This document shows, piece by piece, positions 8,069-17,052 of a stretch of DNA of 64,000 bases. The DNA is taken from assembly GCA_001464335.1 (NCBI GenBank), contig LNEV01000002.1:154449-218448 (forward strand), written 5' to 3'. Positions within the stretch are counted from its first letter, which is position 1; every line of letters starts with the position of its first letter. The notes below the pieces were generated by a model. It had not been told where the DNA came from. It saw only the letters and a program-made list of their open reading frames with translations, and ran no database searches. The DNA comes from Rhizobiales bacterium Ga0077545 (GTDB lineage: Bacteria; Pseudomonadota; Alphaproteobacteria; Rhizobiales; Methylopilaceae). The position numbers and the translations under genes are program-made.

Positions 8069-10335
8069 CGACGATCGTTTCCGTCGAATTCATCGAATTC
8101 GATATGCCGTATTGCGCGCTCAGCTATGGCGTTGCGCCGTGCACGGCCACGCTCTCCGGCCCGAGCCCGACAGGATCGATCAAGTGCTTCAACACGCCGA
8201 AGACCTGTCAGGACCGCGCACATTATACCGACGCGCCGGTCTCGATGCGGTTCTGCCCACAGGGCGAGCAATACATCCGGGCCGGCATCGAGGCGTTTGC
8301 GCTCGTCACCGACATCAGCTTTACGCCGCAGGTCATTTCGCTGGGCGAGACGATGGGGCAACGCGCCTCGTTGGCCGTATCGTTCCGAAACCAGCTTTGG
8401 ACCGACACCGGCCCGGGCTTCGATAAGTATCTCGCCGAGCGCCCATACGACCCGTTCAATCGCGGCACGTTCTGGGGGAAGTTTCGTGCGCGTCAGATCT
8501 CTCTGCGCGGGCGTGAGCTGCGATGGTATCGCGGCGTCGAAGGCCAGGCGCTCGAGGACATGGAGAAGCGGACCTTCATCATCGATCATATGGAAGGGCC
8601 GAACCTTCAGGGTGAATTCCAGATCATCGCGAAGGATGCGCTGAAGTTTGCCGACGGCGATCGCAGCCAGGCGCCGCGGCTCTCCCTCGGATTCCTCACC
8701 GCGGACATCAATGAGGCGGCCGGAAGCTTCGTTCTTTCGCCTGTGGGTATCGGTGCGACCTACCCGGCGAATGGTTATGTCGCGGTCGGCGGCAAGGAGA
8801 TTATGGCGTTCACGCGCTCCGGAGACACGATGTCCGTGACGCGTGCGCAGTACAACACGCCCGCCGAAGCGCACAAGGCGCAGGACCGTGTCCAGCTTTG
8901 CCTGATCTACACCGGCGCGGACATGGCCGACATTTTCGCCGACCTGCTGACCAACTACGCCGGCGTGCCCTCGAAATACATCCCGATCGACAGCTGGCGC
9001 GCGGAGACGGCGAGCCATCTGGCGCAGCTTTACAGCCGATGCATTCCCGAACCGACGCCCGTCGACAAGCTGGCTGCCGAGCTCGTTAAAGTCGGCGGCC
9101 TATACGTCTATTGGGACGATCTCGCGCCCGCCATCCGCCTGCGCGTCATTCGCCCGATCGCGACGGACGTCGCGGTCCTGTCGCCGGATCTCATCACGCG
9201 CAAGAGCCTCGGGAACAGGGAGCAGCCGGACCTCCGCGTCTCCGACGTCTGGGTCTATTACTCGCAGAACAATCCGCTGAAGAAGGTCGACGACGCAGAC
9301 AATTATCGATCGGTCGTCGCGGTTCTGGATGGCGAGGCGGCCGAGGATTACTTCTCGCCGGCCGTCTACAAGCTGTATGCACCTTGGATCGCCGACCTTG
9401 GGCGGCAGTCCGCGCTTAGGACCGGGAATATCCGTCTCGGCCGTTTCCGCGACCCGCCGCGCAGGCTGACCTGCAAGCTCTCCCGGACCGGCGGCATCGT
9501 CCCGATTCTGGGGGAAGGCTATCGCGTCGAGGGGTTGCCCTTCGAGGACGCGACAGGCGCGCCGGTTCAGGTGCCCGCGCAGCTGGTCCGCCTTCAGCCG
9601 AACCCCGGCGATTATGCGCTTGACCTGCAGGAGATGCTGTTCCGCACGTTCGGCGATTTCGATCCGTCGGCGCGCAACCTGATCATCGACAGTGCCCGGT
9701 TCAACGTGAAACTGCGGGCGGCCTACAATCTTCTCTATCCCCCGCCGACATCCGGCACCATCGTCAATTGCTATGTCGAGGCGGGAGCTCGCGTTGGCTC
9801 GCTCGTGTCCGGAACTCCGGCGCTCGACATCGGGTCATGGCCCGCTGGCGTCATCATCAACCTGTTCCTTCTCGGCCGCCTTCAGGGTAAGGGCGGCGAC
9901 GCCAATACGAGCGGATCGACGCAGCCGAACATTCACGGCGGGACCGCCCTCAAGACGACGGTGCCTATCAACATTGATTTTCCTGTGCCGACGGGCGGGT
10001 CCGGTCCAAGCGGCGAGATTTTTGGCGGCGGCGGCGGCGGCGGCTTTCGGTATCCGACCGGCGGCCCATTCGCGGGCGGCGGCGGTGGTCAAGGTCTCAC
10101 ACCGGGTCTCGGCGGCCCTGCATCATATCCGGGCCAGCCCGGAACGACTGAGGCGGCTGGCGCGCCTGGCGTAGGAGCGGGCTCGGGCGGCACAGCCGGA
10201 CAGCCGGGCGTGAGCGGTGGCGGACGTCAAGGCCGCGGCTCTCCCGGCGGCAGTGCCGGCGCCGCCATCGATGGCATCAGCAATGTGACCTTCATCGGCG
10301 CGACCGGCGACATTCGCGGCCCGCAAATCAACTGA
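8065..10335 (+). CDS. Tail hub / tip protein with glycine-rich C-terminal adhesin-like domain
   Basis: This 756-residue protein starts in a four-base overlap with the previous gene. The N-terminal ~200 residues carry several cysteines (YCALSYGVAPC, CFNTPKTCQD) as in tail tip proteins with a Cys-bound metal or disulfide. The middle region resembles hub proteins that cap the tube. From about residue 600 the protein changes character: GRLQGKGGDANTSG is followed by long polyglycine runs (GGGGGGGF, GGGGGQG) ending at residue 756. This resembles the glycine-rich tips of lambda J-type proteins and polyglycine-sandwich adhesins such as T4-like gp38. It is probably the host-contacting end of the tail. 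Confidence 0.7.
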   Translation: MTTIVSVEFIEFDMPYCALSYGVAPCTATLSGPSPTGSIKCFNTPKTCQDRAHYTDAPVSMRFCPQGEQYIRAGIEAFALVTDISFTPQVISLGETMGQRASLAVSFRNQLWTDTGPGFDKYLAERPYDPFNRGTFWGKFRARQISLRGRELRWYRGVEGQALEDMEKRTFIIDHMEGPNLQGEFQIIAKDALKFADGDRSQAPRLSLGFLTADINEAAGSFVLSPVGIGATYPANGYVAVGGKEIMAFTRSGDTMSVTRAQYNTPAEAHKAQDRVQLCLIYTGADMADIFADLLTNYAGVPSKYIPIDSWRAETASHLAQLYSRCIPEPTPVDKLAAELVKVGGLYVYWDDLAPAIRLRVIRPIATDVAVLSPDLITRKSLGNREQPDLRVSDVWVYYSQNNPLKKVDDADNYRSVVAVLDGEAAEDYFSPAVYKLYAPWIADLGRQSALRTGNIRLGRFRDPPRRLTCKLSRTGGIVPILGEGYRVEGLPFEDATGAPVQVPAQLVRLQPNPGDYALDLQEMLFRTFGDFDPSARNLIIDSARFNVKLRAAYNLLYPPPTSGTIVNCYVEAGARVGSLVSGTPALDIGSWPAGVIINLFLLGRLQGKGGDANTSGSTQPNIHGGTALKTTVPINIDFPVPTGGSGPSGEIFGGGGGGGFRYPTGGPFAGGGGGQGLTPGLGGPASYPGQPGTTEAAGAPGVGAGSGGTAGQPGVSGGGRQGRGSPGGSAGAAIDGISNVTFIGATGDIRGPQIN

Positions 10336-10357
10336 TCGTATCAATCGGGGTAATGAC

Positions 10358-12694
10358 ATGGCGCTTGCTCATTGGCAGCGGACGATCACGGACGGCTTCG
10401 GCAATGTCGTGTCGGATGCGACGGTCGAGGTTCGCCGCCACGGCGAAATGGCGATCCTCGCCCCGATCAAGGCTGACCGTGAGGGTCTTTCTCCGAAGCC
10501 AAATCCGTTCACGGTTGACGCCGGCGGAAACGCCGACTTCTTCGCGCTCGGCGGCCCGTATCAGATCAAGGCGTCCGCCGTCATCGGCGGCGTGCCTTGG
10601 GAGAAGATCTGGACCTATAGCGCTATCGGAACGGCGGCAGAAACGGATGCTGCATCGGGGAACGCGGGCGGCAACCTGCTGACCTTCGCATCTGAGACCG
10701 CCGACGCCGATCCCGGCGACGGTAAGATCCGTTTCAATCACGCCGATCCTGAGAGCGTCACCTGGCTCTACATCGACGACGACAACGCGTTCGGGCAGGA
10801 CATTACGGCGCTTCTCGACAGCTTCGATGATTTCGGCGGGGCGAACACCAAGGGATATCTGCGGCTCCAGGTGGACGGCAACGCGGTCGTCTGGGCGGAG
10901 TTCTCGGTCGTCGGCTCCGTCGTCGTCGGCGCGGGTTATCGCAAGGTGCCGGTCAGCCTCGTTTCGCACGGCGGCGAAATGGCCGCGAACGACGCCCTGA
11001 CGATGTTCTTCAATCCGGCCGGCCCCGGTGCCGCGCAGGACATCTCTTATGAACCCGGTCCGGGCTTTAGCGGTGCGGCAGACAACGCAAAGGCTGCGCT
11101 GGATGAGGCGGGCGAAAAGCTGCAGCACATCACCGTCACGCAGGCTGTGAACCTCGACACCATCGAGGCGCGTGTAAACTCGCTCGATGCGGCCGTGGTT
11201 CTGCGTGGCACGTGGAGCGCGGCCAGCGGCGCCTTTCCGGCGACCGGCGGAGGGGGGACGGCTGGCGCCGTCATCGCCGGGGACAGCTGGATCGTTTCGA
11301 CGGGCGGCACGGTGGGCGGCGTGGAGTTTGCGGCGAATGATCGAATTATAGCTATCACGGACGGCCCCTCGACGTCGGTGTTTGCCGCCAACTGGTTCAA
11401 GGCCGATTACACCGATCTCTTGAACGGCACCACGCTCGGTGCGGCTCTCGCGGCCGCCACGGCAAAGACGACTCCGGTCGATGCGGACACCCTCGGGATT
11501 GGTGACAGCGCGGCGTCAGGCGTCTGGAAGAAGCTTACACTTGCCAATCTGAAGGCCTGGCTTTTTACCTCGGCCAGCTTTTTGAATTACTTCGACATGA
11601 CCGAGGAGACGGAGCCCGGAACGCCCGCATCTGGAAAGCTCCGTCTGTTCGCCAACGGCAACAAGCTCTGGATCAAGGACGATCTCGGGGTCGCGGCTGA
11701 GGTCGGCTCAGGCGGCGGCGGGGGTGACGTTACCAAGGCTCAGCTCGCGGAGCGGGACATGGCATTGGCGAACGCAATGGCAGCGCCATATCCCTTCGTC
11801 AACGGATGGGCGGATAGCTTCAACGTCAGCACATATGTCGATGCTGCCAACTCGGTGAATGAGGATCTGTCGATTGCGGGCGAGGTGCGCGGCACAAGAC
11901 CCGTCTACAACTATCCGCCCGGAACGAACATCGGCAACATGGTCCAGTTTGGCGGACTCGCCGCCGCTTTCGATGGGGCAACCTCGCAAGCGGACAGCGG
12001 GGGCTCCGGTCGAAACAACCAAGGGGCGGGCATTTCCAACGGGTATGTGGGCAAGACGACAAGCCAGGCGTGGCCGGTCTTGGAAGCAACTGTTTATGGG
12101 TCGAACAACAGCGGTTTCGTTATGTCCGGAAACCCGTCGGTCACGCTCTATCTGTACGGCAAGCAGGGCGCTGCCCCAGCGAGCGGGACGGATGGATCGA
12201 TACTTGGCTCGCTTACTTTCACCGACACGGTCAACGAAAGCGCTGGGCGGACGATCGTGTCGACCGATCAGAACACGCTCTGGGATCACATCTGGATTTA
12301 TCTCGATCAGCCGAACAACGCGAACGTCTGTATTGCAGAAGTGGTTTTTCGCGTTCTCGGAACAACTGACAATCTCGATCTCCGGACAATTACGAGGACC
12401 GCCGATGCAGTGCCCTCCACCGTAGATGTGTTCCTCATGGTGCGCGAGCTGGACACTCTGACGCCTGACACGGATATCAAGATATACGCGTCACGTATTG
12501 GAAACACAGGCTACGTCGAGGGCGTCGAAGAGCGCGTGGGTGTCCTGTCGTCCGGAGGCGGGATCTACATCTGGCGGGCGGTCGGGATCGATGTGACGGG
12601 ACAGGCGTCCGGACAGAATCTTCGAGCGCGAGTTGCGTTGCTGAACAACAAGCGGGCGCAGATCTTGGCGATTGCCGTTTACGCGCGTCCTTAG
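10358..12694 (+). CDS. Tail fibre / receptor-binding protein
   Basis: This 778-residue protein comes directly after the hub. The N-terminal ~90 residues (TDGFGNVVSDATVEVRRHG, GGNADFFALGGPYQIKA) form a short beta domain common at the base of phage fibres. A helical connector (AADNAKAALDEAGEKLQHI) and repeat-like segments follow. The C-terminal ~300 residues are rich in Asn, Gly and aromatic residues and look like a beta-sandwich carbohydrate-binding tip (YGSNNSGFVMSGNPSVTLYLYG). It likely decides host range. The stop overlaps the end of the convergent glycosyltransferase gene by four bases. Confidence 0.7.
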   Translation: MALAHWQRTITDGFGNVVSDATVEVRRHGEMAILAPIKADREGLSPKPNPFTVDAGGNADFFALGGPYQIKASAVIGGVPWEKIWTYSAIGTAAETDAASGNAGGNLLTFASETADADPGDGKIRFNHADPESVTWLYIDDDNAFGQDITALLDSFDDFGGANTKGYLRLQVDGNAVVWAEFSVVGSVVVGAGYRKVPVSLVSHGGEMAANDALTMFFNPAGPGAAQDISYEPGPGFSGAADNAKAALDEAGEKLQHITVTQAVNLDTIEARVNSLDAAVVLRGTWSAASGAFPATGGGGTAGAVIAGDSWIVSTGGTVGGVEFAANDRIIAITDGPSTSVFAANWFKADYTDLLNGTTLGAALAAATAKTTPVDADTLGIGDSAASGVWKKLTLANLKAWLFTSASFLNYFDMTEETEPGTPASGKLRLFANGNKLWIKDDLGVAAEVGSGGGGGDVTKAQLAERDMALANAMAAPYPFVNGWADSFNVSTYVDAANSVNEDLSIAGEVRGTRPVYNYPPGTNIGNMVQFGGLAAAFDGATSQADSGGSGRNNQGAGISNGYVGKTTSQAWPVLEATVYGSNNSGFVMSGNPSVTLYLYGKQGAAPASGTDGSILGSLTFTDTVNESAGRTIVSTDQNTLWDHIWIYLDQPNNANVCIAEVVFRVLGTTDNLDLRTITRTADAVPSTVDVFLMVRELDTLTPDTDIKIYASRIGNTGYVEGVEERVGVLSSGGGIYIWRAVGIDVTGQASGQNLRARVALLNNKRAQILAIAVYARP

Positions 12695-13671
12695 CCCCAA
12701 TCTACGAAGGCGCCGATCCTGAAAAGGTGCTCGGCGTCTTCATAACGCGTCGTGTGTGCATACTGAAAAGGGTGCTCCGGATTTTTGTCAATTACTCGGA
12801 GCGCGTCCCGATAGTAGGCCCCGGCCTCAATGTGCTGACCATTCTCAACGGTGGCGCGATATCGCTCCGGCGCGTCGCTGAACATCTTGAAGTGTAAAAG
12901 CGCGCCCATCGGCGGATTGAAATTGCGATGATAGGGGGCCGGGTAGTGGGTGGAAGATCTGAGGTTCGTTCCTCGCGTCCAGAACACGAGCGGATACTTG
13001 GTAAGCAGAAGCGCGCGGCCGAAGGTACGCGAACGAGGCCCGCCCTCGATCTTCCAGCCTCTAGAACAGGTTTGAACGGTGTACCCTTCGGCATCGAAGG
13101 AGTCAGCGACCTTCCAAGGCTCGGAGTCGCGATTTAGGCGGGATTCAGAAAGCGGGGTGCTCGGGTACAGATCGAGCATCGGCGCGCAGAAGTGTCGAAT
13201 TCCTCGCGCCTGCAACCTCTCGATCACATCAGAGAGTGGGACGCTCTCGTGGCTGCGATAGACGAGAAATTCATCTGCATCGACCGAGAGATACCAGCGG
13301 TCCCGGCCATACAGATCGACGATCATTTGACGCCAAATGCGCCCACGCGAAGCTTCGCCATATCGAACGTTGGATGTCAGGATATCGACATCCTGCTCTT
13401 TGCGAAGCTGGGAAACCGTATCGTCTGAGGAGCGATCATCGAGCCACAAGAAGCGGGTCACACCAAGCTTCCTGTAGTGACACAAGAAAGCTTGCACGAG
13501 GTGGCCCTCGTTATGGCTTGCGACGATCAGGGGTATATCGGCTGGACTGAGCGCTCGCCTTGCCCCATCAATGCGCACCTCAACGGAGGGCGCTTTGCTC
13601 TGCTCCTTGCGGGATCGGAAGTAAGCCACGAGCGGCGCTGTAAATGACAGTCTGCATTGTGAGGCTATCAT
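12691..13671 (-). CDS. Glycosyltransferase family 2-like (Glyco_tranf_2_4), phage cargo
   Basis: This 326-residue protein is on the strand opposite to the phage structural genes. An IPLIVASHNEGHL start is followed by RFLWLDDRSSDDT (residues 74-85) and a SVDADEFLVY metal/nucleotide-sugar site with the DxD motif at 131-133. These are the hallmarks of GT2-type enzymes of the DUF23/GT92-like branch. A C-terminal H-F-K-M segment follows. It has no membrane spans, so it is probably cytosolic and transfers a sugar to a lipid-linked or surface glycan precursor. Between fibre and lysis genes, a lysogenic-conversion role that alters the receptor is plausible but unproven. Confidence 0.75.
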   Translation of the reverse strand: MIASQCRLSFTAPLVAYFRSRKEQSKAPSVEVRIDGARRALSPADIPLIVASHNEGHLVQAFLCHYRKLGVTRFLWLDDRSSDDTVSQLRKEQDVDILTSNVRYGEASRGRIWRQMIVDLYGRDRWYLSVDADEFLVYRSHESVPLSDVIERLQARGIRHFCAPMLDLYPSTPLSESRLNRDSEPWKVADSFDAEGYTVQTCSRGWKIEGGPRSRTFGRALLLTKYPLVFWTRGTNLRSSTHYPAPYHRNFNPPMGALLHFKMFSDAPERYRATVENGQHIEAGAYYRDALRVIDKNPEHPFQYAHTTRYEDAEHLFRIGAFVDWG

Positions 13672-13765
13672 CGGCGTTTGAGCGTCCCCGCGGGTGATAG
13701 ACGCTAATCTAGGCGGTCAATGCCCGTCAAGAACACCCGGGCGGAGGGATCGGGCTACGAGGCGA

Positions 13766-14374
13766 TCAGGATATCGGTCGACGCAACAACATTGCGAATC
13801 CTGAGGCGGTGCTGTTCGGATCGTTCCAATATCGCTTTCGATCGTGCACCACCTTGATCACGCTCGGATAGTAGTCGTGGCGAATGGCTTCCATCTGATC
13901 GAACAAGAATGTCATCGCAGAAGGCGTTGCACGCCAGTGATCGCCAAATCCCGGTCCTTCGTGGACTGGATAGAACCACGGCATCGAAACGAACAGATGA
14001 CCTCCGGGGCGAACCATCCTCGTGATGTGTGGCGCAGCGAGCCACGGCCGGTCGACATGCTCAAGCATCGACATGCAAAGGACGAGGTCGTACTCGCCGA
14101 GATCTTCCGGCGGGCTCATGACATCGACCTCGCGGTGACGCGGATGATCAAAAGGAGCGAGGTCGATCGTGCGGAAATCCGCGCCTGGGAAGTAGTCCTC
14201 GTAGGTCCGTCCCTGCTTATCCCCCGCTTCGGGCTTGGCGCCGACGTTTAGAACTCTCTTGGCACCAAGTGCGCTGCAGTATTCGGCGAGTCGCAGGTTC
14301 GCATAGACGCGGGCCGAGGACGTCTTCCCATAGCGCCTTACGCGGATGCGGTTAGGTCTGAACCAATCGAGCAT
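13766..14374 (-). CDS. SAM-dependent class I methyltransferase, phage cargo
   Basis: I chose the ATG at 14374 (202 residues) because AAGGG lies upstream; the frame stays open to a TTG at 14494. Motif I is RVLNVGAKPEAG (residues about 40-51), an acidic strand-2 end is DLAPFD, and post-motif LCMSMLEHVDRPW and MVRPGGHLFVSMPWFYPVHEG complete a Methyltransf_11/23 Rossmann fold. The Gly motif is NVGA instead of the usual GxGxG. It is transcribed with, and 94 bp upstream of, the glycosyltransferase, so the two probably act together on a surface sugar. The substrate is unknown. Confidence 0.75.
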   Translation of the reverse strand: MLDWFRPNRIRVRRYGKTSSARVYANLRLAEYCSALGAKRVLNVGAKPEAGDKQGRTYEDYFPGADFRTIDLAPFDHPRHREVDVMSPPEDLGEYDLVLCMSMLEHVDRPWLAAPHITRMVRPGGHLFVSMPWFYPVHEGPGFGDHWRATPSAMTFLFDQMEAIRHDYYPSVIKVVHDRKRYWNDPNSTASGFAMLLRRPIS

Positions 14375-14505
14375 TGGCGTACGTAGCCCTTGGCCGATTT
14401 GGCCGTCAACCAGAAGATATCGCCATTCTTGATGATGGCGAGGCTTGATCGCATGGCGATACGCATGCGTCCGCGCCTGAAAATCTTGTCCCAACGGAGA
14501 GAATT

Positions 14506-15726
14506 ATGATGGACCCGACCATTCCGGCCGGCGCCGCGCGCCTGCTCGACTTCATTGGATCGAAGGAGGCGCCGAAGGGCTACGGAACTGTCTACGGCAA
14601 CAACCAGCACAAGCTGGCGAAGCCGCTGACCTCGATGACCATCGGTCAGATCATCGGCGCGAAGCCGACCTTCACGAAGCGGTTCGGATCGTCGGCGTGC
14701 GGCCGCTATCAGTTCATGCGGGCGACGCTGCAGGATCTGGTGAAAGAGGGAGCCGCCGCGGCGTCCGACATTCTGTCGCCGGACCTGCAGGATCGGCTTG
14801 GCTATCAGCTGCTCCGCCGCCGCGGCTATGCGGCCTTCATGGCCGGGCGGATCACCCGAACCGAGTTCGGCAAGCGTCTTGCGCAGGAATGGGCGTCTTT
14901 CCCGGTCCTCGCCGCGGCGCAGGGCGCCCATCGCAAGGTGAAGCGCGGCGAGACCTATTATTCCGGCGACAAGCTGAACAAGGCTCTGGTATCGGCCGCC
15001 GAGGTCGAGCGCGTCCTTGATGAGGTTCTGCGGCTCGGCGGTGCGCCCGCACCGAAACCGGCGCTCACGCCGGTGCCGCTGCCCGTGGCGCGGCCGGAAG
15101 GCCTCGTCGCGCCGCCGCTCGCCGAGGTCGAAGGCGAAGATCCCGGTTTCGAGGAAGACGATATCGAGGTGAGTTTCTATCCATCACCCGCGATGGCGCG
15201 CAAGGTCCAGCAGCTTCTGAAGGACCGCGGCTATCACGAAGTAGGCGTCGTCGGCTCGGGCTGGGGCTCGCGCTCGAAGGACACGCTCGCGGCATGGAAG
15301 GCGAGCTGGAACCGCCGCAACCCGCGCGATCCGGTCGCGCCGTGCGATATCGTTACCGACGACGTCATTGCAAAACTGGAGGCCGACGATCATCGGCCGA
15401 TCGCGGAGACGCGCGCGAATGCGACCGTTTCGGACCTGCCGCCGGAGAAGCAGGCCGTGGTGAAGCAGGGCGGCTTGTGGACCCGCGTTCTGACCTGGCT
15501 GGGCATCGGAGGCTTCGCCGGTGAACAGACGGGCCTTCTCGACAGGGCGGAAGAGGTTTCCGGGGGCTGGCTGCGCGTTCGCAGCGTCATGGAATCGATT
15601 GGCATCACGCTGGCCGACAATTGGCCGTTTGTGCTGATCGCCGCCGGCGTCGGCCTCTGGTTCTTCATTCAGCACATCAAGAACAGGGATCTCGCGCTCG
15701 TCCGCGAGGGAAAGCTGATGTCCTGA
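14506..15726 (+). CDS. Endolysin with lysozyme-like domain, peptidoglycan-binding domain and C-terminal membrane anchor
   Basis: This 406-residue protein is preceded by GGAGAG. The N-terminal ~160 residues form a muramidase-like domain: GSKEAPKGYGTVYG contains the likely catalytic Glu21, and CGRYQFM matches the conserved GRYQ block of lysozyme-like phage enzymes. Residues about 226-270 (MARKVQQLLKDRGYHEVG) resemble a peptidoglycan-binding domain. Near the C-terminus (about 373-391, WPFVLIAAGVGLWFFIQHI) there is one hydrophobic segment. A C-terminal membrane segment on a phage lysozyme is common in rhizobial prophages and may tether or time the enzyme. It opens the lysis module. Confidence 0.8.
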   Translation: MMDPTIPAGAARLLDFIGSKEAPKGYGTVYGNNQHKLAKPLTSMTIGQIIGAKPTFTKRFGSSACGRYQFMRATLQDLVKEGAAAASDILSPDLQDRLGYQLLRRRGYAAFMAGRITRTEFGKRLAQEWASFPVLAAAQGAHRKVKRGETYYSGDKLNKALVSAAEVERVLDEVLRLGGAPAPKPALTPVPLPVARPEGLVAPPLAEVEGEDPGFEEDDIEVSFYPSPAMARKVQQLLKDRGYHEVGVVGSGWGSRSKDTLAAWKASWNRRNPRDPVAPCDIVTDDVIAKLEADDHRPIAETRANATVSDLPPEKQAVVKQGGLWTRVLTWLGIGGFAGEQTGLLDRAEEVSGGWLRVRSVMESIGITLADNWPFVLIAAGVGLWFFIQHIKNRDLALVREGKLMS

Positions 15727-15727
15727 C

Positions 15728-16150
15728 ATGGGTGCGACGCTTCTTGGACTGTTCATCCGGTTCGTCCCTTGCGGCGCATTCATTGCGCCGATCATCGGCG
15801 GGCTGTTCTCGGCATTCATCGCCTTCATTCGGACGCCGATTGGCGCGGCGGCCGTTGCGCTCGTCGTCGGCATCTGGTGGGGCAGCAATCGCGGCGAAGA
15901 GCGCGCCGGCCTGGTCTGCGACGCGGAGAAGCGCGCGGGCGTCGAGGCCGCTCGCGAGATCGATCGTGCCGCCACCGAAAAGCTGCTCGCGAAGATGCGC
16001 GAGGACAACTCCCATCTCATCAAGCTCAGGGATCAAGACAATGCCGAAGACGCCGCGCAGATCGCGAAGCTCGAAGCTGACATCAAGGCTGGCAACCGTA
16101 AGCGTTGCCCTCCTACTGACGATGATGCTCGTCGGCTGCGCCTCAAATAA
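15728..16150 (+). CDS. Rz-like inner-membrane spanin
   Basis: This 140-residue protein starts immediately after the endolysin stop. Hydrophobic segments fill residues about 13-52 and are followed by a long charged coiled coil (EAAREIDRAATEKLLAKMRE, AQIAKLEADIK) reaching the C-terminus. This is the i-spanin plan: a membrane anchor plus a periplasmic helix. The second half of the gene overlaps, in another frame, a lipoprotein gene starting at 16041, as in lambda Rz/Rz1. Two hydrophobic stretches instead of one is slightly unusual. Confidence 0.7.
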   Translation: MGATLLGLFIRFVPCGAFIAPIIGGLFSAFIAFIRTPIGAAAVALVVGIWWGSNRGEERAGLVCDAEKRAGVEAAREIDRAATEKLLAKMREDNSHLIKLRDQDNAEDAAQIAKLEADIKAGNRKRCPPTDDDARRLRLK

Positions 16151-16469
16151 AGCGACCTTCGCCGCCCAGACGCGCAGTCTGCCCGCAGCCGAAACGGTCG
16201 TTCCCGGTCGGGAGCCGCAGCCCGACGTGCGGCGTACCGACGATCTGTCGACTATCGCGAACCGATACCGCGCCGCGTTCGATCGCGCGAACTGCCGCAT
16301 CGAAATTGCGGACGCAAACTATCGAGCGGTGGCGGCCGCACTCGCCCAGAAGAATGCGGCCGCTAGTCTCGTTCGGGGCCAGCCAAAGACCGCCGTAACC
16401 GAATGCGATAAGTTGAGGACCATGATGCAAATCGAGACAAAGACGCGGCAATCCGGGGCATCTCGATGA
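16041..16469 (+). CDS. Rz1-like outer-membrane lipoprotein spanin, nested start
   Basis: The ATG at 16041 lies inside the i-spanin gene in a different frame and gives 142 residues. The N-terminus is basic (MPKTPRRSRSSKLTSR), followed by a hydrophobic core (LATVSVALLLTMM) and a perfect lipobox LVGC with the lipidated Cys at residue 33. The rest is a soluble domain with a helical C-terminal part containing four further cysteines or near-cysteines. Basic start, lipobox and overlap identify an o-spanin that joins the i-spanin to fuse the two membranes at lysis. It is larger than lambda Rz1 (about 60 residues). Confidence 0.75.
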   Translation: MPKTPRRSRSSKLTSRLATVSVALLLTMMLVGCASNKATFAAQTRSLPAAETVVPGREPQPDVRRTDDLSTIANRYRAAFDRANCRIEIADANYRAVAAALAQKNAAASLVRGQPKTAVTECDKLRTMMQIETKTRQSGASR

Positions 16470-16840
16470 TCGATCCCGTAACGATTTCTCTCGGCGGACT
16501 GATCTTGGCGGCGTTCGGCGCCGTCGGCGGTGTGATCTGGCGCGTGATCGCCCGGATCGATGCCTCAAAAGCCGAGGCCCTTGTCGCGGCCCAAGCGGCG
16601 TCGGCCCAGGCCAAGCTCGTTCACGAACAGCTTTCGGAATTCCGTGAGCGCGTTGCCGCGACGTATGCGACAAAGACGGGCGTCTCGGAGGCGACGGATC
16701 GGCTTATGGAAGCGGTGCGAGACGTCGGGAGCCGGGTAGAGAACCGGCTCGATGGCATGTCGCAACGTCTGGACAGAGTCATCGAGGGGCAGGGGACGGC
16801 GGCCGCTGTTGCAGCGCGAGCCGGACGCCACTCTAGTTGA
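16466..16840 (+). CDS. Small phage membrane protein with coiled coil
   Basis: This 124-residue protein starts in an ATGA overlap with the spanin stop. One transmembrane segment covers residues about 8-28 (SLGGLILAAFGAVGGVIW) and the rest is an amphipathic helix (SAQAKLVHEQLSEFRERV, RLMEAVRDVGSRVENRLDGM). Position in the lysis cassette and topology would fit a holin-associated or DUF2730-like protein; I cannot decide. It is the last gene before the strong prophage terminator. Confidence 0.55.
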   Translation: MIDPVTISLGGLILAAFGAVGGVIWRVIARIDASKAEALVAAQAASAQAKLVHEQLSEFRERVAATYATKTGVSEATDRLMEAVRDVGSRVENRLDGMSQRLDRVIEGQGTAAAVAARAGRHSS

Positions 16841-16928
16841 TCGGCCACGAATTTCGCCAACGTTTCATTATACTGAAAGTTGCGCTCGCTGCGGAGGCCG
16901 CTATCGTGGCCTCATTCGAGACCATCTT

Positions 16929-16955
16929 GCCCCGCCGCTCGGCGGGGCTTTTTTT
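16929..16955 (+). terminator. Strong intrinsic terminator closing the prophage late operon
   Basis: GCCCCGCC pairs with GGCGGGGC around a GCTC loop and is followed by seven T. This is a textbook rho-independent terminator. Confidence 0.9.
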
Positions 16956-17052
16956 ATTTACCCGGAGGGAAAGGTCAGACTTTTTTGTTATGACACTCGG
17001 GAACGTTCGCACCCGCGGTTGATTGGGTTCCTATCGAAACAGGGAGCGAAAC

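Larger units (their letters stand above)
1..16955 (+). mobile_element. Right part of a siphovirus-type prophage (tail, cargo and lysis modules)
   Basis: A continuous run of plus-strand genes follows the classic tailed-phage order from neck proteins through tail terminator, tube, chaperones, tape measure, tail tip and fibre to endolysin and spanins, and ends at a strong terminator. The left part (terminase, portal, capsid and probably the integrase) is outside the window. Every structural gene is intact, so nothing seen here argues for decay. The right boundary is set at the terminator after the last lysis-linked gene. No attachment repeat for this prophage was found, so the true end could lie further right. 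Confidence 0.85.

Noticed and set aside
13755..14045. 96-residue minus-strand frame
   Set aside because: Out-of-frame shadow of the methyltransferase.
16837..17022. 61-residue plus-strand frame after the prophage lysis genes
   Set aside because: It runs through a strong intrinsic terminator and lacks a ribosome site.
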